From Nocardioides agri (lineage in GTDB: Bacteria > Actinomycetota > Actinomycetes > Propionibacteriales > Nocardioidaceae), in contig NZ_JACEIC010000002.1 in assembly GCF_013778305.1 (NCBI RefSeq), positions 1,511,623-1,575,622 of the forward strand: a DNA stretch of 64,000 nucleotides, read 5' to 3'. The notes under the pieces were generated by a model that made no database searches, was not told where the DNA came from, and was given only the letters and a program-made list of their open reading frames with translations. Position 1 is the first letter of the stretch, and every line of letters begins with the position of its first letter. A program made the position numbers and the translations under genes. Below are positions 19,209 to 27,593 of the stretch, one piece after another.

Positions 19209-19694
19209 TCACACCCAGAAGGTGTCGTGCCGGAGCATGAACTCCGCGCGCTCCTCCTCGCTCATCGCCTCGCCGCGCGCGAGCGTCTCGAAGTAGTCCT
19301 CCCGCGGCCCGCCCGGCGCGAACATCAGCAGCATCGACGCCCCGCCGCCGCCCCGGAACCCGTGCAGCCCGCCCTCGGGCACGTAGAGGAAGTCGCCGCT
19401 GCGCGCGGTGACCCACGCGCGGCCGTCGTAGAGCCGCACCTCGCCCGAGAGCACGTAGAACTGCTCGGAGATCGAGCGGTGGAAGTGCGGGTCGGGCCCG
19501 GTCTCGACGTCGCCGAACGTCCAGCGGTAGAGCCCGAAGCGCCCCGCCGTCTGGTCGCCGGTCGCGATGTACTCGCACGTCCCGCCGGTGCGGTAGGTGA
19601 TCTCCGGCGGCTCGTCGTCGCGGCGGACCCACGCCGAGACCTCACCGCCCTCCCCGTGGTAGGTGTCGGGCGGGTACGGGCGCGGCAGCGACAT
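19209..19694 (-). CDS. Cupin-domain protein
   Basis: Single cupin barrel of 161 aa. Metal-binding motif 1 is PHFHRSISEQFYVLSG and motif 2 lies around VPEGGLHGF. Its enzymatic or binding role cannot be deduced. It is 22 nt upstream of the aldo/keto reductase gene on the same strand, so they may be co-transcribed. Confidence 0.8.
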   Translation of the reverse strand: MSLPRPYPPDTYHGEGGEVSAWVRRDDEPPEITYRTGGTCEYIATGDQTAGRFGLYRWTFGDVETGPDPHFHRSISEQFYVLSGEVRLYDGRAWVTARSGDFLYVPEGGLHGFRGGGGASMLLMFAPGGPREDYFETLARGEAMSEEERAEFMLRHDTFWV

Positions 19695-19709
19695 GCCCCC
19701 AACGTACGA

Positions 19710-21269
19710 CTAGCGGATGCGCGTCTTCCGCATCATCTTCAGACCGCTCAGCATGCCGGCGACGTACTTGTCGTAGTCCTGGCCGGGCTTGGCGCCCATC
19801 ACCTGCTTCTTGAGCACCGCGAGCTGCTGCACGTCGGTGTACTTGAGCAGGCCCTGGTCGCCGTGCCGCGCGCCGACGCCCGACTGCTTGACGCCGCCCG
19901 ACGGCGTGCCCTTGGACGCGAACGCCGTCGCGAGGATGTCGTTGACGTTGACGTTGCCGGACTCGATCCGCTTGCCGACCTGGCAGGCGTTGGCGACGTC
20001 GCCGCCCCAGACCGAGGCGTTGAGGCCGTAGTCGGTGTCGTTGGCGAGCGCGACGGCCTCGTCGACCGTGCGGTAGCGGTGCAGCGCGACGACCGGGCCG
20101 AAGGTCTCGGTCACGCCGGCGAGCATGTCCTTGGTGACGCCCTCGAGGATCGTGGGCTCGAAGAAGGCTGGGCCGAGGTCCGGCCGCGGCTTCCCGCCGG
20201 TCACGACGGTCGCGCCCTTGGCGACCGCGTCGTCGACGTGCGCCTTCACCCGCTCCAGGTGGTCGGGCGAGACCAGCGAGCCCACGTCCGGGCCGAAGTC
20301 GTACGCCGCTCCGAGGACCAGCGCCTCGGTCGCCGCGACGAACTTGGCCTTGAACTCGTCGTAGCGCGACTCGGGCAGGTACATCCGCTCGATGTGCATG
20401 CAGATCTGCCCGGTGTTGCCGAACGCGCCGAAGATCGCGCCCTGCACGACCTCATCGAGGTCGGCGTCCTCGAGCACGACCATCGGGTTCTTGCCGCCGA
20501 GCTCGAGGCAGCAGCCGATGAGGTTGCGGCCGGCCCGCTCCCCGATGACGCGGCCGGTCGCCGTCGAGCCGGTGAACATGACGTAGTTCGCGTTGTCGAT
20601 GAGCGTCGGTCCGACGTCGGGCCCTTCGCCGCACACCACCTGGAAGAGCCCCTTCGGCAGGCCCGCCTCCTCCAGCATCTGCACGCCGTACAGCGGCGAC
20701 AGCGCGGTCTTGTTGTCGGGCTTGAGCACGATCGCGTTGCCGGCCATCAGCGCCGAGATCGAGTCGGAGATGCCCGTGGCGAAGGGGAAGTTCCACGGCG
20801 CGATGATGCCGACGACGCCCTTGGGCTGGCGGATCTCGGTCGAGGTCGAGAGCAGCGGGATCGGGCCGCCGCGCTTGACCGGCGCCAGCAGCTTGGGGGC
20901 CCGCTTGAGGTAGTGGCTCATCACCATCACCGGGTCGCAGGTCTCCTCGATCGCCATCCGGCGGTTCTTGCCGCTCTCGGCCTGGATCAGGTCGGTGGTC
21001 GTGTGCGCACGCTCGATGAAGAGGGCGTGTGCCCGCTTGAAGACGTCGAGCCGTTGCTTCAGCGGCCAGGCCGCCCACTCGCGCTGGGCCGCCCGCGCCG
21101 CGGCGAACGCCTGCTCGATGTCGGAGGGCGTCGACTGGGGCAGCTCGACGAGCAGCTCGCCGGTGTAGACCTCGGTCAGCTTCCACGTGCCGCCGTCGCT
21201 GCCGGGCACCCGCGCGACCAGGCCGCGCAGGAAGTCGTCGGTCAGGGTGGCCGGTCGCCGCAGTGCCAT
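19710..21269 (-). CDS. NAD(P)-dependent aldehyde dehydrogenase (succinate-semialdehyde type)
   Basis: ALDH-superfamily enzyme of 519 aa, similar to mycobacterial GabD2-type succinic semialdehyde dehydrogenases. APWNFPFATG and FTGSTATGRVIG bind the coenzyme, the general base is the Glu in LELGGKNPMVV, and the catalytic Cys is in NTGQICMHIER. A good GGGGAGGAA precedes ATG 21269. It starts 1 nt after the stop of the GMC oxidoreductase, so alcohol-to-aldehyde and aldehyde-to-acid steps are coupled in one operon. Confidence 0.92.
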   Translation of the reverse strand: MALRRPATLTDDFLRGLVARVPGSDGGTWKLTEVYTGELLVELPQSTPSDIEQAFAAARAAQREWAAWPLKQRLDVFKRAHALFIERAHTTTDLIQAESGKNRRMAIEETCDPVMVMSHYLKRAPKLLAPVKRGGPIPLLSTSTEIRQPKGVVGIIAPWNFPFATGISDSISALMAGNAIVLKPDNKTALSPLYGVQMLEEAGLPKGLFQVVCGEGPDVGPTLIDNANYVMFTGSTATGRVIGERAGRNLIGCCLELGGKNPMVVLEDADLDEVVQGAIFGAFGNTGQICMHIERMYLPESRYDEFKAKFVAATEALVLGAAYDFGPDVGSLVSPDHLERVKAHVDDAVAKGATVVTGGKPRPDLGPAFFEPTILEGVTKDMLAGVTETFGPVVALHRYRTVDEAVALANDTDYGLNASVWGGDVANACQVGKRIESGNVNVNDILATAFASKGTPSGGVKQSGVGARHGDQGLLKYTDVQQLAVLKKQVMGAKPGQDYDKYVAGMLSGLKMMRKTRIR

Positions 21270-21270
21270 C

Positions 21271-22893
21271 TCAGTTCCTCCCCAGCACGAGATCCGCACC
21301 TCGTTCACCGATCATGATGGCCGGTGCGTTGGTGTTGCCGCCGGTGATCGACGGCATGATCGAGGCGTCGCACACCCGCAGGCCGTCGACGCCGCGGACC
21401 CGCAGGTCCGGCGTGACGACCGCCAGCTCGTCGACGCCCATCCGGCAGGTGCCGACACCGTGGTAGACCGACGTCGCCCGGTTGAGGATCGCGTCGCGGA
21501 GCGCCTGCCCGCGCAGCGCCGTACCGGGGTGGATCTCCTCCTTGACCGCGCCGCCGAAGGCCGCGCTGCCGAAGATCTCCCGCGTCATCTCCGAGCCCTC
21601 GGCGAGCACCTCCAGGTCCGCGGGGTCGGCGAGGTACTGGAAGTCGATCAACGGCTGCGCCGTCGGGTCCGCCGACGCGAGGCGCAGGGTGCCGCGGCTC
21701 TTGGGGTAGATCAGCGTCGCCAGCACCGTCAGCGCGGTGCGCTTGTCGACGTCGTGGCGGATCGGCTCGTCCTGGTTGGGCGAGACGTAGGCCCACGGCA
21801 GCAGGTGCAGCTGCAGGTCGGGCAGGTCGGTCGCCTGCGAGGTCCGCACGAAGGCGACCGACTCGAAGACCGAGTTGGCCAGGAACGTCCGCCCCGGCCG
21901 CAAGGTCTCCATCAGCACGCCCTTGGCGAAGTACGCCGGCGTGCCGCGCATCTTCGTCGACGTGACGTGGAAGGTCAGCGCGTGGAAGAGGTGGTCGTGC
22001 AGGTTGTCGCCGACCGGCAGGTCGGCGAGCACGTCGATGCCGTGGTCGCGCAGGTGCTGCGCGTGCCCGATGCCCGAGAGCATCAGCAGCTGCGCGGAAC
22101 CGACGAACCCGGCCGACAGGATGACCTCCTTGCCGGCCCGCACGACGCGCTGCGACCCGTCCTTGTCGGTGACCTCGACCCCGGTCGCCCGGCCGCCCTC
22201 CACGACGACCCGGCGCACCAGCACCTCGCTCTGCAGCTCGAGGCTCGCGGGCGCGAGATCGTGCACGTAGCCGCGGGACGCCGAGTAGCGCAGGCCGTCC
22301 GCGGCGTTCTGCTGCATGAGGCTCACGCCCTCCTGGGAGGCCGCGTTGTAGTCCTCGAGCACCGGGACGCCGAGGGTCTCCGACGTCGCCTGGAGGAACT
22401 GGCGCGAGCCCTCCTGCGGGAACGCGTTGCGGGTGACCTTGATCGGCCCGCCGGCGCCGCGGTAGTCGTTGGCGCCGTCCTCGAAGTCCTCCATCCGGCG
22501 GTACGCCGCGTTGACCTCGTCGGCCGACCAGCCGGTGCAGCCCTCGGCGGCCCACGCGTCGTAGTTGGCCCGGTTGCCGCGCACGTAGACCATGCCGTTG
22601 ATCGAGCTCGACCCGCCGACGACCTTGCCGCGCGGGACCGGCATCCTCCGGTCCAGCAGGTGCTTCTGCGGGATCGAGTAGAGGCCCCAGTCGACGCGCG
22701 CCTTGAGCGTGGGCTCGGCGTGCATCGGGCCGATCATCCCCGGCTTCCTCACCAGGTACTGCTCGTCGCTCCTGCCGGCCTCGAGCACGATGACGCTGGC
22801 ACCGGACTCGGCCAGGCGGCCCGCGATCGTCGAGCCGGAGCTGCCCGAGCCCACCACGACGTAGTCGGCCTCGCTGCTGAACTTCTTCGCCAC
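21271..22893 (-). CDS. GMC-family FAD-dependent alcohol/choline-type oxidoreductase
   Basis: Flavoenzyme of 540 aa. The N-terminal FAD fold is DYVVVGSGSSGSTIAGRLAE; the GMC signature 1 region is RGKVVGGSSSINGMVYVRG; the active-site His is in SVYHGVGTCRMG, with an Asn in GGNTNAPAIMIGE. It oxidises an alcohol to an aldehyde, which the downstream ALDH can take to the acid. Choline or a long-chain or steroid side-chain alcohol is possible. GTG 22893 fits the GAAGG ribosome site. The promoter region holds a TAGAAC-type operator. Confidence 0.9.
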   Translation of the reverse strand: MAKKFSSEADYVVVGSGSSGSTIAGRLAESGASVIVLEAGRSDEQYLVRKPGMIGPMHAEPTLKARVDWGLYSIPQKHLLDRRMPVPRGKVVGGSSSINGMVYVRGNRANYDAWAAEGCTGWSADEVNAAYRRMEDFEDGANDYRGAGGPIKVTRNAFPQEGSRQFLQATSETLGVPVLEDYNAASQEGVSLMQQNAADGLRYSASRGYVHDLAPASLELQSEVLVRRVVVEGGRATGVEVTDKDGSQRVVRAGKEVILSAGFVGSAQLLMLSGIGHAQHLRDHGIDVLADLPVGDNLHDHLFHALTFHVTSTKMRGTPAYFAKGVLMETLRPGRTFLANSVFESVAFVRTSQATDLPDLQLHLLPWAYVSPNQDEPIRHDVDKRTALTVLATLIYPKSRGTLRLASADPTAQPLIDFQYLADPADLEVLAEGSEMTREIFGSAAFGGAVKEEIHPGTALRGQALRDAILNRATSVYHGVGTCRMGVDELAVVTPDLRVRGVDGLRVCDASIMPSITGGNTNAPAIMIGERGADLVLGRN

Positions 22894-22937
22894 GGACACA
22901 CCTTCACATACCGGCAGAATGTCTTGGTCCCGCCAAC

Positions 22938-22951
22938 TGTAACGTGTTCTA
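22938..22951 (-). promoter_or_regulatory. TAGAAC-type operator, pdxY/GMC intergenic region
   Basis: Minus-strand TAGAACACGTTACA fits TNNAACNNGTTNNA, the pattern published for the TetR-family regulator KstR. It sits between the divergent pyridoxal kinase and GMC oxidoreductase genes. Related sites occur at 25318-25331 and 34177-34190. Confidence 0.55.
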
Positions 22952-22981
22952 GTTTGCTCGTACAGGGTGCGCACGAGTTGG

Positions 22982-23842
22982 ATGCCAGGAGTGAAGATCC
23001 TGTCGATCCAGTCCTCGGTCGCCTACGGCCACGTCGGCAACTCCGCCGCGGTCTTCCCGCTCCAGCGGCTCGGGCACGAGGTCTGGCCGGTCCTCACCGT
23101 GCACTTCTCCAACCACACCGGGTACGGCGCGTGGCGCGGGCCGCTGCTCGCACCCGACGACGTCCGCGAGGTGATCGCCGGCATCGGCGACCGCGGCGTC
23201 CTCGGGGAGGCCGACGCGGTGCTGTCGGGCTACCAGGGCGACCCCGCCGTCGGGCAGATCATCCTCGACGCCGTCGCCCAGGTGAAGGAGCTCAACCCGG
23301 ACGCGGTCTACTGCTGCGACCCGGTGATGGGCGACGTGGGTCGCGGCATGTTCGTCCGACCGGGCATCCCGGAGTTCATGCGCGACACCGTCGTGCCGCA
23401 GGCCGACATCGTCACGCCCAACCACTTCGAGCTGGACTTCCTCGCCGGCCGCGAGACCTCCACGCTGGCCGAGATCCTGGACGCCGTCGACGAGGTGCGC
23501 GAGCGCGGCCCCCGCGACGTCCTCGTCACCAGCGTCATCCACGGGGAGGTGCCGGAGGGCCGGCTCGACGTGGTCGCCGTGTCCGACGACGGCGCGTGGG
23601 CGGTCGAGACGCCGCTGCTGCCGATCACCCCCAACGGCTGCGGCGACGTCACCGCGGCCCTCTACCTCGCCCACCTGCGGACCACCGGCTCGGCCGCGGA
23701 GGCGCTCGCCCGCACGACGTCCTCGGTGTTCGCCGTGCTGGAGAGGACGATCGAGGCCGGCACCCGCGAGATCCAGCTGGTCGCCGCCCAGGACGCGATC
23801 GCGGAGCCGCCGATGACGTTCGAGGTGCGCAAGCTGCGCTAG
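22982..23842 (+). CDS. pdxY: Pyridoxal kinase
   Basis: Ribokinase-fold kinase of 286 aa that phosphorylates pyridoxal in the PLP salvage pathway. Hallmarks are ILSIQSSVAYGHVGNSAAVFPLQ at the N-terminus, VYCCDPVMGD, and the ATP/catalytic region TPNGCGDVTAALYLAHL with the catalytic Asp. ATG 22982 was preferred; GTG 22991 lies too close to its AGGA. It ends just before the 88-bp palindromic repeat. Confidence 0.93.
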   Translation: MPGVKILSIQSSVAYGHVGNSAAVFPLQRLGHEVWPVLTVHFSNHTGYGAWRGPLLAPDDVREVIAGIGDRGVLGEADAVLSGYQGDPAVGQIILDAVAQVKELNPDAVYCCDPVMGDVGRGMFVRPGIPEFMRDTVVPQADIVTPNHFELDFLAGRETSTLAEILDAVDEVRERGPRDVLVTSVIHGEVPEGRLDVVAVSDDGAWAVETPLLPITPNGCGDVTAALYLAHLRTTGSAAEALARTTSSVFAVLERTIEAGTREIQLVAAQDAIAEPPMTFEVRKLR

Positions 23843-23870
23843 TGACCGGCCGCTCGGGCGAGGGGTGGGG

Positions 23871-23958
23871 GTTTCATCAAGGGATGAAGGCGAACCCGCG
23901 GCTCCCTCGGCGAGCTCGGCGAGGGAAGCGCCGCTTCGACCTCATCCCTTGATGAAAC
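23871..23958. repeat. 88-bp palindromic repeat, copy 1
   Basis: The outer arms are 17 bp and perfectly complementary, beginning GTTTCATCAAGGGATGA. Inner arms around CCCTCG/CGAGGG add a second stem. The second copy (39269-39356) has the same length and about 83% identity by my count. This copy lies between convergent pdxY and tRNA-Thr, so it may also terminate transcription. Confidence 0.85.
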
Positions 23959-23996
23959 GACGACAGCACGCGCTGCCCTGCCATGCCGGAGCACAG

Positions 23997-24069
23997 AGCC
24001 GGTGACAGGAGTCGAACCCGCGACATCCTCTTTACAAGAGAGGCGCTCTACCAACTGAGCTACACCGGC
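23997..24069 (-). tRNA. tRNA-Thr (anticodon TGT)
   Basis: The minus strand folds as a complete 73-nt cloverleaf. The acceptor stem is GCCGGTG/CACCGGC, the D-arm contains AGCTCAGTTGGTAGAGC, the anticodon stem is CCTCT/AGAGG around CTTGTAA (anticodon TGT, codon ACA), and the T-arm contains GGGTTCGACTCC. CCA is not encoded. It is a lone tRNA gene. Confidence 0.96.
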
Positions 24070-24115
24070 GACGCCGCGTGAGCGGCGAGGCCACATGCTA
24101 CGGGTCCGGCTCGGC

Positions 24116-24838
24116 TCAGCTCATGCCGCCGTCGTGGGCGATGACCGCGCCGGTGATCATCCGGGCCGACGGGGAGGCGAGCCAGACGATCGTCTCGCCG
24201 ATCTCGGCGGGCTTGATGGCGCCGCCGGGCAGCATCATCATCAGCCGGTCCGCGACCCGGGTGTCGAGGTCGTCGGTGAGCTTGTGGAAGACCTGCTCGA
24301 CGATCGGGGTGTCGACGGTGCCCGGGCAGATCGCGTTGACCCGGATGCCCTCCGGCGAGAGCTCGAGCGCGAGCGCCTTGGTGAGCTGGGTGAGCCCGCC
24401 CTTGGCGGCGGCGTACGCCGTGGCGTAGGGCTGCGGCGCGTTGCCGGCCACCGACGAGACGTTGACGATGGTGCCCTTGGCCGCGCGGATGTGTGTCAGG
24501 GCCGCCTGGATCAGGAAGAACGGCCCCTTGAGGTCGACCGCGTGCACGCGGTCCCACTCCTCCTCGGTGACGGTCTCGATCCGGCCGAACTGCACGATGC
24601 CCGCGACGTTGGCCAGCACGTCGATGCGGCCGTCGGCGGCACACACGGCGACAGCGGCGTCCACGGCGGCCTTGTCGCCGACGTTGCACTCGACGTAGGT
24701 GACGCCGTCGGGGACGGTCGGGTTGATGTCGAGCCCGAAGACGGTGTCACCGAGGTCGCGGAAGAGCTCCGCAGTGGCGTAGCCGATGCCGGACGCGGCT
24801 CCGGTGATGACGACGACGCGGTTGCCGGGCTGGTTCAT
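24116..24838 (-). CDS. SDR-family oxidoreductase
   Basis: Classical short-chain dehydrogenase of 240 aa. The NAD(P) motif is TGAASGIGYATAELF (residues 12-26), NVAGIVQFG is the NAG region, catalytic Ser lies in VNVSSVAGN, and YAAAK supplies Tyr and Lys. GAGAGG precedes ATG 24838. It lies 21 nt downstream of the NTF2-like gene, with which it forms an operon behind a TAGAAC operator. The substrate is probably a hydroxy-lipid or steroid-like alcohol; that is inference from the operator. Confidence 0.9.
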   Translation of the reverse strand: MNQPGNRVVVITGAASGIGYATAELFRDLGDTVFGLDINPTVPDGVTYVECNVGDKAAVDAAVAVCAADGRIDVLANVAGIVQFGRIETVTEEEWDRVHAVDLKGPFFLIQAALTHIRAAKGTIVNVSSVAGNAPQPYATAYAAAKGGLTQLTKALALELSPEGIRVNAICPGTVDTPIVEQVFHKLTDDLDTRVADRLMMMLPGGAIKPAEIGETIVWLASPSARMITGAVIAHDGGMS

Positions 24839-24859
24839 CTGGGACCTCTCGTGGATCGA

Positions 24860-25303
24860 TCAGGGCGTGATGGTGAGGTGGTGCTCGAGCCGGCCGGAGC
24901 GACCGATGCCGAAGCGGCGCTCGGCGAAGCGGAGGCCGCCCTCCCCGGTCTCGAACCGGTCGACGTAGGTGCCGGTGACGATCGGCTGGAGCGGCACGTC
25001 GGGAAGCGCCTGCAAGACGAGGTACGTCGAGGTCACGGTCACCGTGCCGTCGACCCCCGGCTCGTCGAAGATCGCGTTGGCGACGACGTGCTGGGTGCCG
25101 GGCGTGCCGTCGTCGTGCAGCTTGACGAGCCCGGCGTACAGGCGCTCGACCTCGTCGGCGCCGGTCGCGATCACCGTGCCGTCCTCGGTCTTGAGCACCG
25201 CGTGCGCCATCAGCGCTCCCACCCCGGCGAAGTCCCCGGCGTCGATGAGGCGGCAGTACGTCGCGAGCAGGCCCCTGATCCGGTCCCCGTCGGTGAGCTG
25301 CAC
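24860..25303 (-). CDS. NTF2/SnoaL-like fold protein
   Basis: Small cone-shaped alpha-beta barrel protein (147 aa) of the SnoaL/limonene-epoxide-hydrolase-like group. An N-terminal helix (DRIRGLLATYCRLIDAGDFAGVGALMA) is followed by strands with GTQHVVANAIF and a C-terminal RFETGEGGLRFAERRF. Members are isomerases, cyclases, hydrolases or ligand binders, so no reaction is assigned. The start is GTG 25303, seven nt after a TAGCGT -10 element. Confidence 0.78.
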   Translation of the reverse strand: MQLTDGDRIRGLLATYCRLIDAGDFAGVGALMAHAVLKTEDGTVIATGADEVERLYAGLVKLHDDGTPGTQHVVANAIFDEPGVDGTVTVTSTYLVLQALPDVPLQPIVTGTYVDRFETGEGGLRFAERRFGIGRSGRLEHHLTITP

Positions 25304-25310
25304 GGCCCGG

Positions 25311-25331
25311 ACGCTACTAGAACGCGTTCTA
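25311..25331 (-). promoter_or_regulatory. Promoter and TAGAAC operator of the NTF2-like/SDR operon
   Basis: A perfect 14-bp palindrome TAGAACGCGTTCTA (25318-25331) abuts the -10 hexamer TAGCGT (25311-25316), which is 7 nt from the GTG start. This position suits a repressor of the KstR/TetR kind. Confidence 0.65.
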
Positions 25332-25379
25332 TTGGCATAGTCCTTGAAGGGAGGTTGAGGTTCAGAGCAGGCTGGGACC

Positions 25380-25811
25380 GTGAACCAGCTGACGATCGGC
25401 CACCTCGCCGAGCGGGCAGGGGTGGCGACCTCGGCGATCCGCTTCTACGAGTCGAAGGGGCTCATCACCTCCGTGCGCACGGTGGGCAACCAGCGTCGCT
25501 ACGAGCAGTCGACGCTGCGACGGGTGGCGTTCATCCGGACCGCGCAGCAGGTGGGGCTGAGCCTCGAGGAGATCGGCGCCGCCCTGGGCACGCTCCCCGA
25601 CGGGCGGACGCCGACGCGCGCCGACTGGCAGCGGCTCAGCCGCGCCTGGCGGAGCCGGCTCGACGAGCAGATCGCCCGCATCGAGGCGCTCCGCGACCGG
25701 CTCGACGGCTGCATCGGCTGCGGCTGCCTGAGCCTGAAGACCTGCGCGCTGAGCAACCCGGGCGACGCGGTCGCGGCGCAGGGGTCGGGCCCGGTGCTCC
25801 TCGGGCCGTAG
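25380..25811 (+). CDS. soxR: Redox-sensitive MerR-type regulator SoxR
   Basis: MerR-family activator of 143 aa. An N-terminal winged HTH (LTIGHLAERAGVATSAIRFYESKGL) is followed by a dimerisation helix and the SoxR [2Fe-2S] ligand set C111-x2-C114-x-C116-x5-C122 in CIGCGCLSLKTC. In actinobacteria SoxR responds mainly to redox-active small molecules and regulates a few oxidoreductases and transporters. It is divergent from the NTF2-like/SDR operon, so those genes are possible but unproven targets. Confidence 0.93.
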   Translation: MNQLTIGHLAERAGVATSAIRFYESKGLITSVRTVGNQRRYEQSTLRRVAFIRTAQQVGLSLEEIGAALGTLPDGRTPTRADWQRLSRAWRSRLDEQIARIEALRDRLDGCIGCGCLSLKTCALSNPGDAVAAQGSGPVLLGP

Positions 25812-25814
25812 CCT
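25809..25814 (+). promoter_or_regulatory. Leaderless-type -10 element (TAGCCT)
   Basis: TAGCCT overlaps the soxR stop codon and ends 6 nt before the GTG at 25821. Confidence 0.5.
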
Positions 25815-25820
25815 GAGGCC

Positions 25821-27026
25821 GTGGCCCTCCGCATCGTCGCCAACCGGCCGGACCCGGCGCTGCTCGGCCTGCCCTGGTCGACCCCGCTCGAGGAGTGGAC
25901 CGAGCACGTGGTGCCGCTGCCCCGCGGCCTCTCGCGCCACGTCGTCCGCATCGTCCGCGTCGGCGGCCGCACCTACGCGGTCAAGGAGACGGTCGAGGAC
26001 ATCGCGTTCCGGGAGTACCGCCTGCTGCGCGACCTGCACCGGATCGGCCTCCCGGCCGTCGTCCCCCAGGGCGTCGTCTGCGGCCGCGTCGACGCCACCG
26101 GCGAGGAGCTGCCCGCCGCGCTCCTGACCGAGCACCTCCAGTTCTCGCTGCCCTACCGCAGCCTGTTCGCGCACGGCCTGACCGCCGACAACCTGCCCTC
26201 GCTCATCGACGCGATGGTCGTGCTGCTGGTGCGCCTGCACCTCGCCGACTTCTTCTGGGGCGACGTGTCGCTCTCCAACGTCCTCTTCCGGCGCAGCGCC
26301 GGAGGCTTCGCGGCCTACCTCGTCGACGCGGAGACCGGCGAGCTCAAGCCCTCGCTCTCCGACGGCCTGCGGCGGCACGACCTGACGGTCGCGACCGAGA
26401 ACGTCTTCGCCGAGCTCCTCGACCTCCAGGCCAGCGACTCCCTCGACCACGAGGTCCGCGCGCACGACATCGTCGAGATGCTCCAGGAGCGCTACGACGC
26501 GCTGTGGTCGGAGCTCACCGACGCCGAGGAGTTCTCCACCCATGAGATGTGGCGCATCGAGCAGCGCGTGGAGCGGCTCAACGACCTCGGCTTCGACGTC
26601 GACGAGCTCGACATCGTCACCGACTGGGACGGCGAGCAGGTGCGGATCCAGCCGAAGGTGGTCGAGGCGGGCCACCACCAGCGCGAGCTCCAGGCGCTGA
26701 CCGGCCTCAACGTCGAGGACGACCAGGCCCGGCGGATGCTCAACGACATCGCCACCTACACCGCCTCCCTCGACCTCGGCCGGGAGGACCGCAGCCTGGT
26801 CGCCAACCGGTGGCTCAGCGAGGTCTACGAGCCGCTGATCGCCATGGTGCCGGCCGAGGCGCGCGGCAAGCTCGAGCCGGCGGAGATCTTCCACGAGGTG
26901 CTCGTGCACCGGTGGTACCTCTCCGAGAACGCCGGGCGCGAGGTCTCGATCTTCGACACCGCCCGCGACTACATCGCCAACCACCTCCTGACGAGGCCGG
27001 ACGAGACGGTCGCGTCCGACGACTGA
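25821..27026 (+). CDS. DUF4032 protein with kinase-like core
   Basis: Actinobacterial DUF4032 protein of 401 aa. The N-terminal half resembles a lipopolysaccharide-kinase/protein-kinase-like fold: a lysine in RTYAVKETVEDIAFREY, then DFFWGDVSLSNVLFRR as an HxD...N-like catalytic loop, and YLVDAETGEL as a DFG-like metal motif. The C-terminal half carries the conserved DUF4032 region. The substrate is unknown. It has a predicted leaderless GTG start. Confidence 0.85.
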   Translation: MALRIVANRPDPALLGLPWSTPLEEWTEHVVPLPRGLSRHVVRIVRVGGRTYAVKETVEDIAFREYRLLRDLHRIGLPAVVPQGVVCGRVDATGEELPAALLTEHLQFSLPYRSLFAHGLTADNLPSLIDAMVVLLVRLHLADFFWGDVSLSNVLFRRSAGGFAAYLVDAETGELKPSLSDGLRRHDLTVATENVFAELLDLQASDSLDHEVRAHDIVEMLQERYDALWSELTDAEEFSTHEMWRIEQRVERLNDLGFDVDELDIVTDWDGEQVRIQPKVVEAGHHQRELQALTGLNVEDDQARRMLNDIATYTASLDLGREDRSLVANRWLSEVYEPLIAMVPAEARGKLEPAEIFHEVLVHRWYLSENAGREVSIFDTARDYIANHLLTRPDETVASDD

Positions 27027-27593
27027 CTACGGCCGGCAGACCCGGCAGGCGGTCAGGTGCCCGTTGGCCTCCCCGACCGGGTGCAGGTCGGACCGGTGCG
27101 CGATCAGCGGGCAGTCGCGGCGGTGGATCGTGGTGCCCTCGCCCGCGGTCACCGGCAGCGCGGAGACGTCGACGCCGTCACTGGTCGACGCGGCCCGCGA
27201 CGTCACGTCGGCGAGCACCAGCAGCGTGTCGGCCAGCCGGCGCTGCGACTCCTTGGCGTCGGCCGCCAGCCGGGCCAGCCACGCCCCGAAGTAGAGGAAC
27301 CCGCCGGTGAACGTGAGCCCGAGGCCGAGCAGGCCGCCCGAGACCAGGTAGGACAGCTGGTCGTACTGGTAGGGCGTGTTGGCGGCGCCGTACCAGCCGA
27401 GCACGATGACGACCAGGCCCAGCGGGAGCAGGATCGCGCCCGCCCAGAACAGCACGAGCTGCAGGAGCTGGTAGTGGTTGTCCTTCAGCGGTGCGGCGCC
27501 GGAGCCGCGGCTGCCGGCCCGGGGCAGGCCCACGGTGAGCTGCTGGCCGGCCTGCTGGGGCGCAGCCGGCACGGAGGTCTGGATCGTCGTCAT
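27027..27593 (-). CDS. Two-TM membrane protein with His/Cys C-terminal motif
   Basis: Protein of 188 aa, function unknown. A polar N-terminal segment of about 60 residues precedes two transmembrane helices (about residues 52-74 and 84-108), a helical stretch and a short C-terminal domain. That domain has the spaced ligands HRRDCPL...TACRVC, resembling zinc-finger or Ada-type metal-binding segments. Its ATG overlaps the stop of the secreted protein (ATGA). It is the last gene of the ABC importer operon. Confidence 0.78.
   Translation of the reverse strand: MTTIQTSVPAAPQQAGQQLTVGLPRAGSRGSGAAPLKDNHYQLLQLVLFWAGAILLPLGLVVIVLGWYGAANTPYQYDQLSYLVSGGLLGLGLTFTGGFLYFGAWLARLAADAKESQRRLADTLLVLADVTSRAASTSDGVDVSALPVTAGEGTTIHRRDCPLIAHRSDLHPVGEANGHLTACRVCRP

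Noticed and set aside
25342..25360. Possible SoxR box in front of soxR
   Set aside because: The dyad (CCTTGAA...GTTGAGG) matches the known CCTCAA...TTGAGG pattern in only part of one arm; too weak to annotate.
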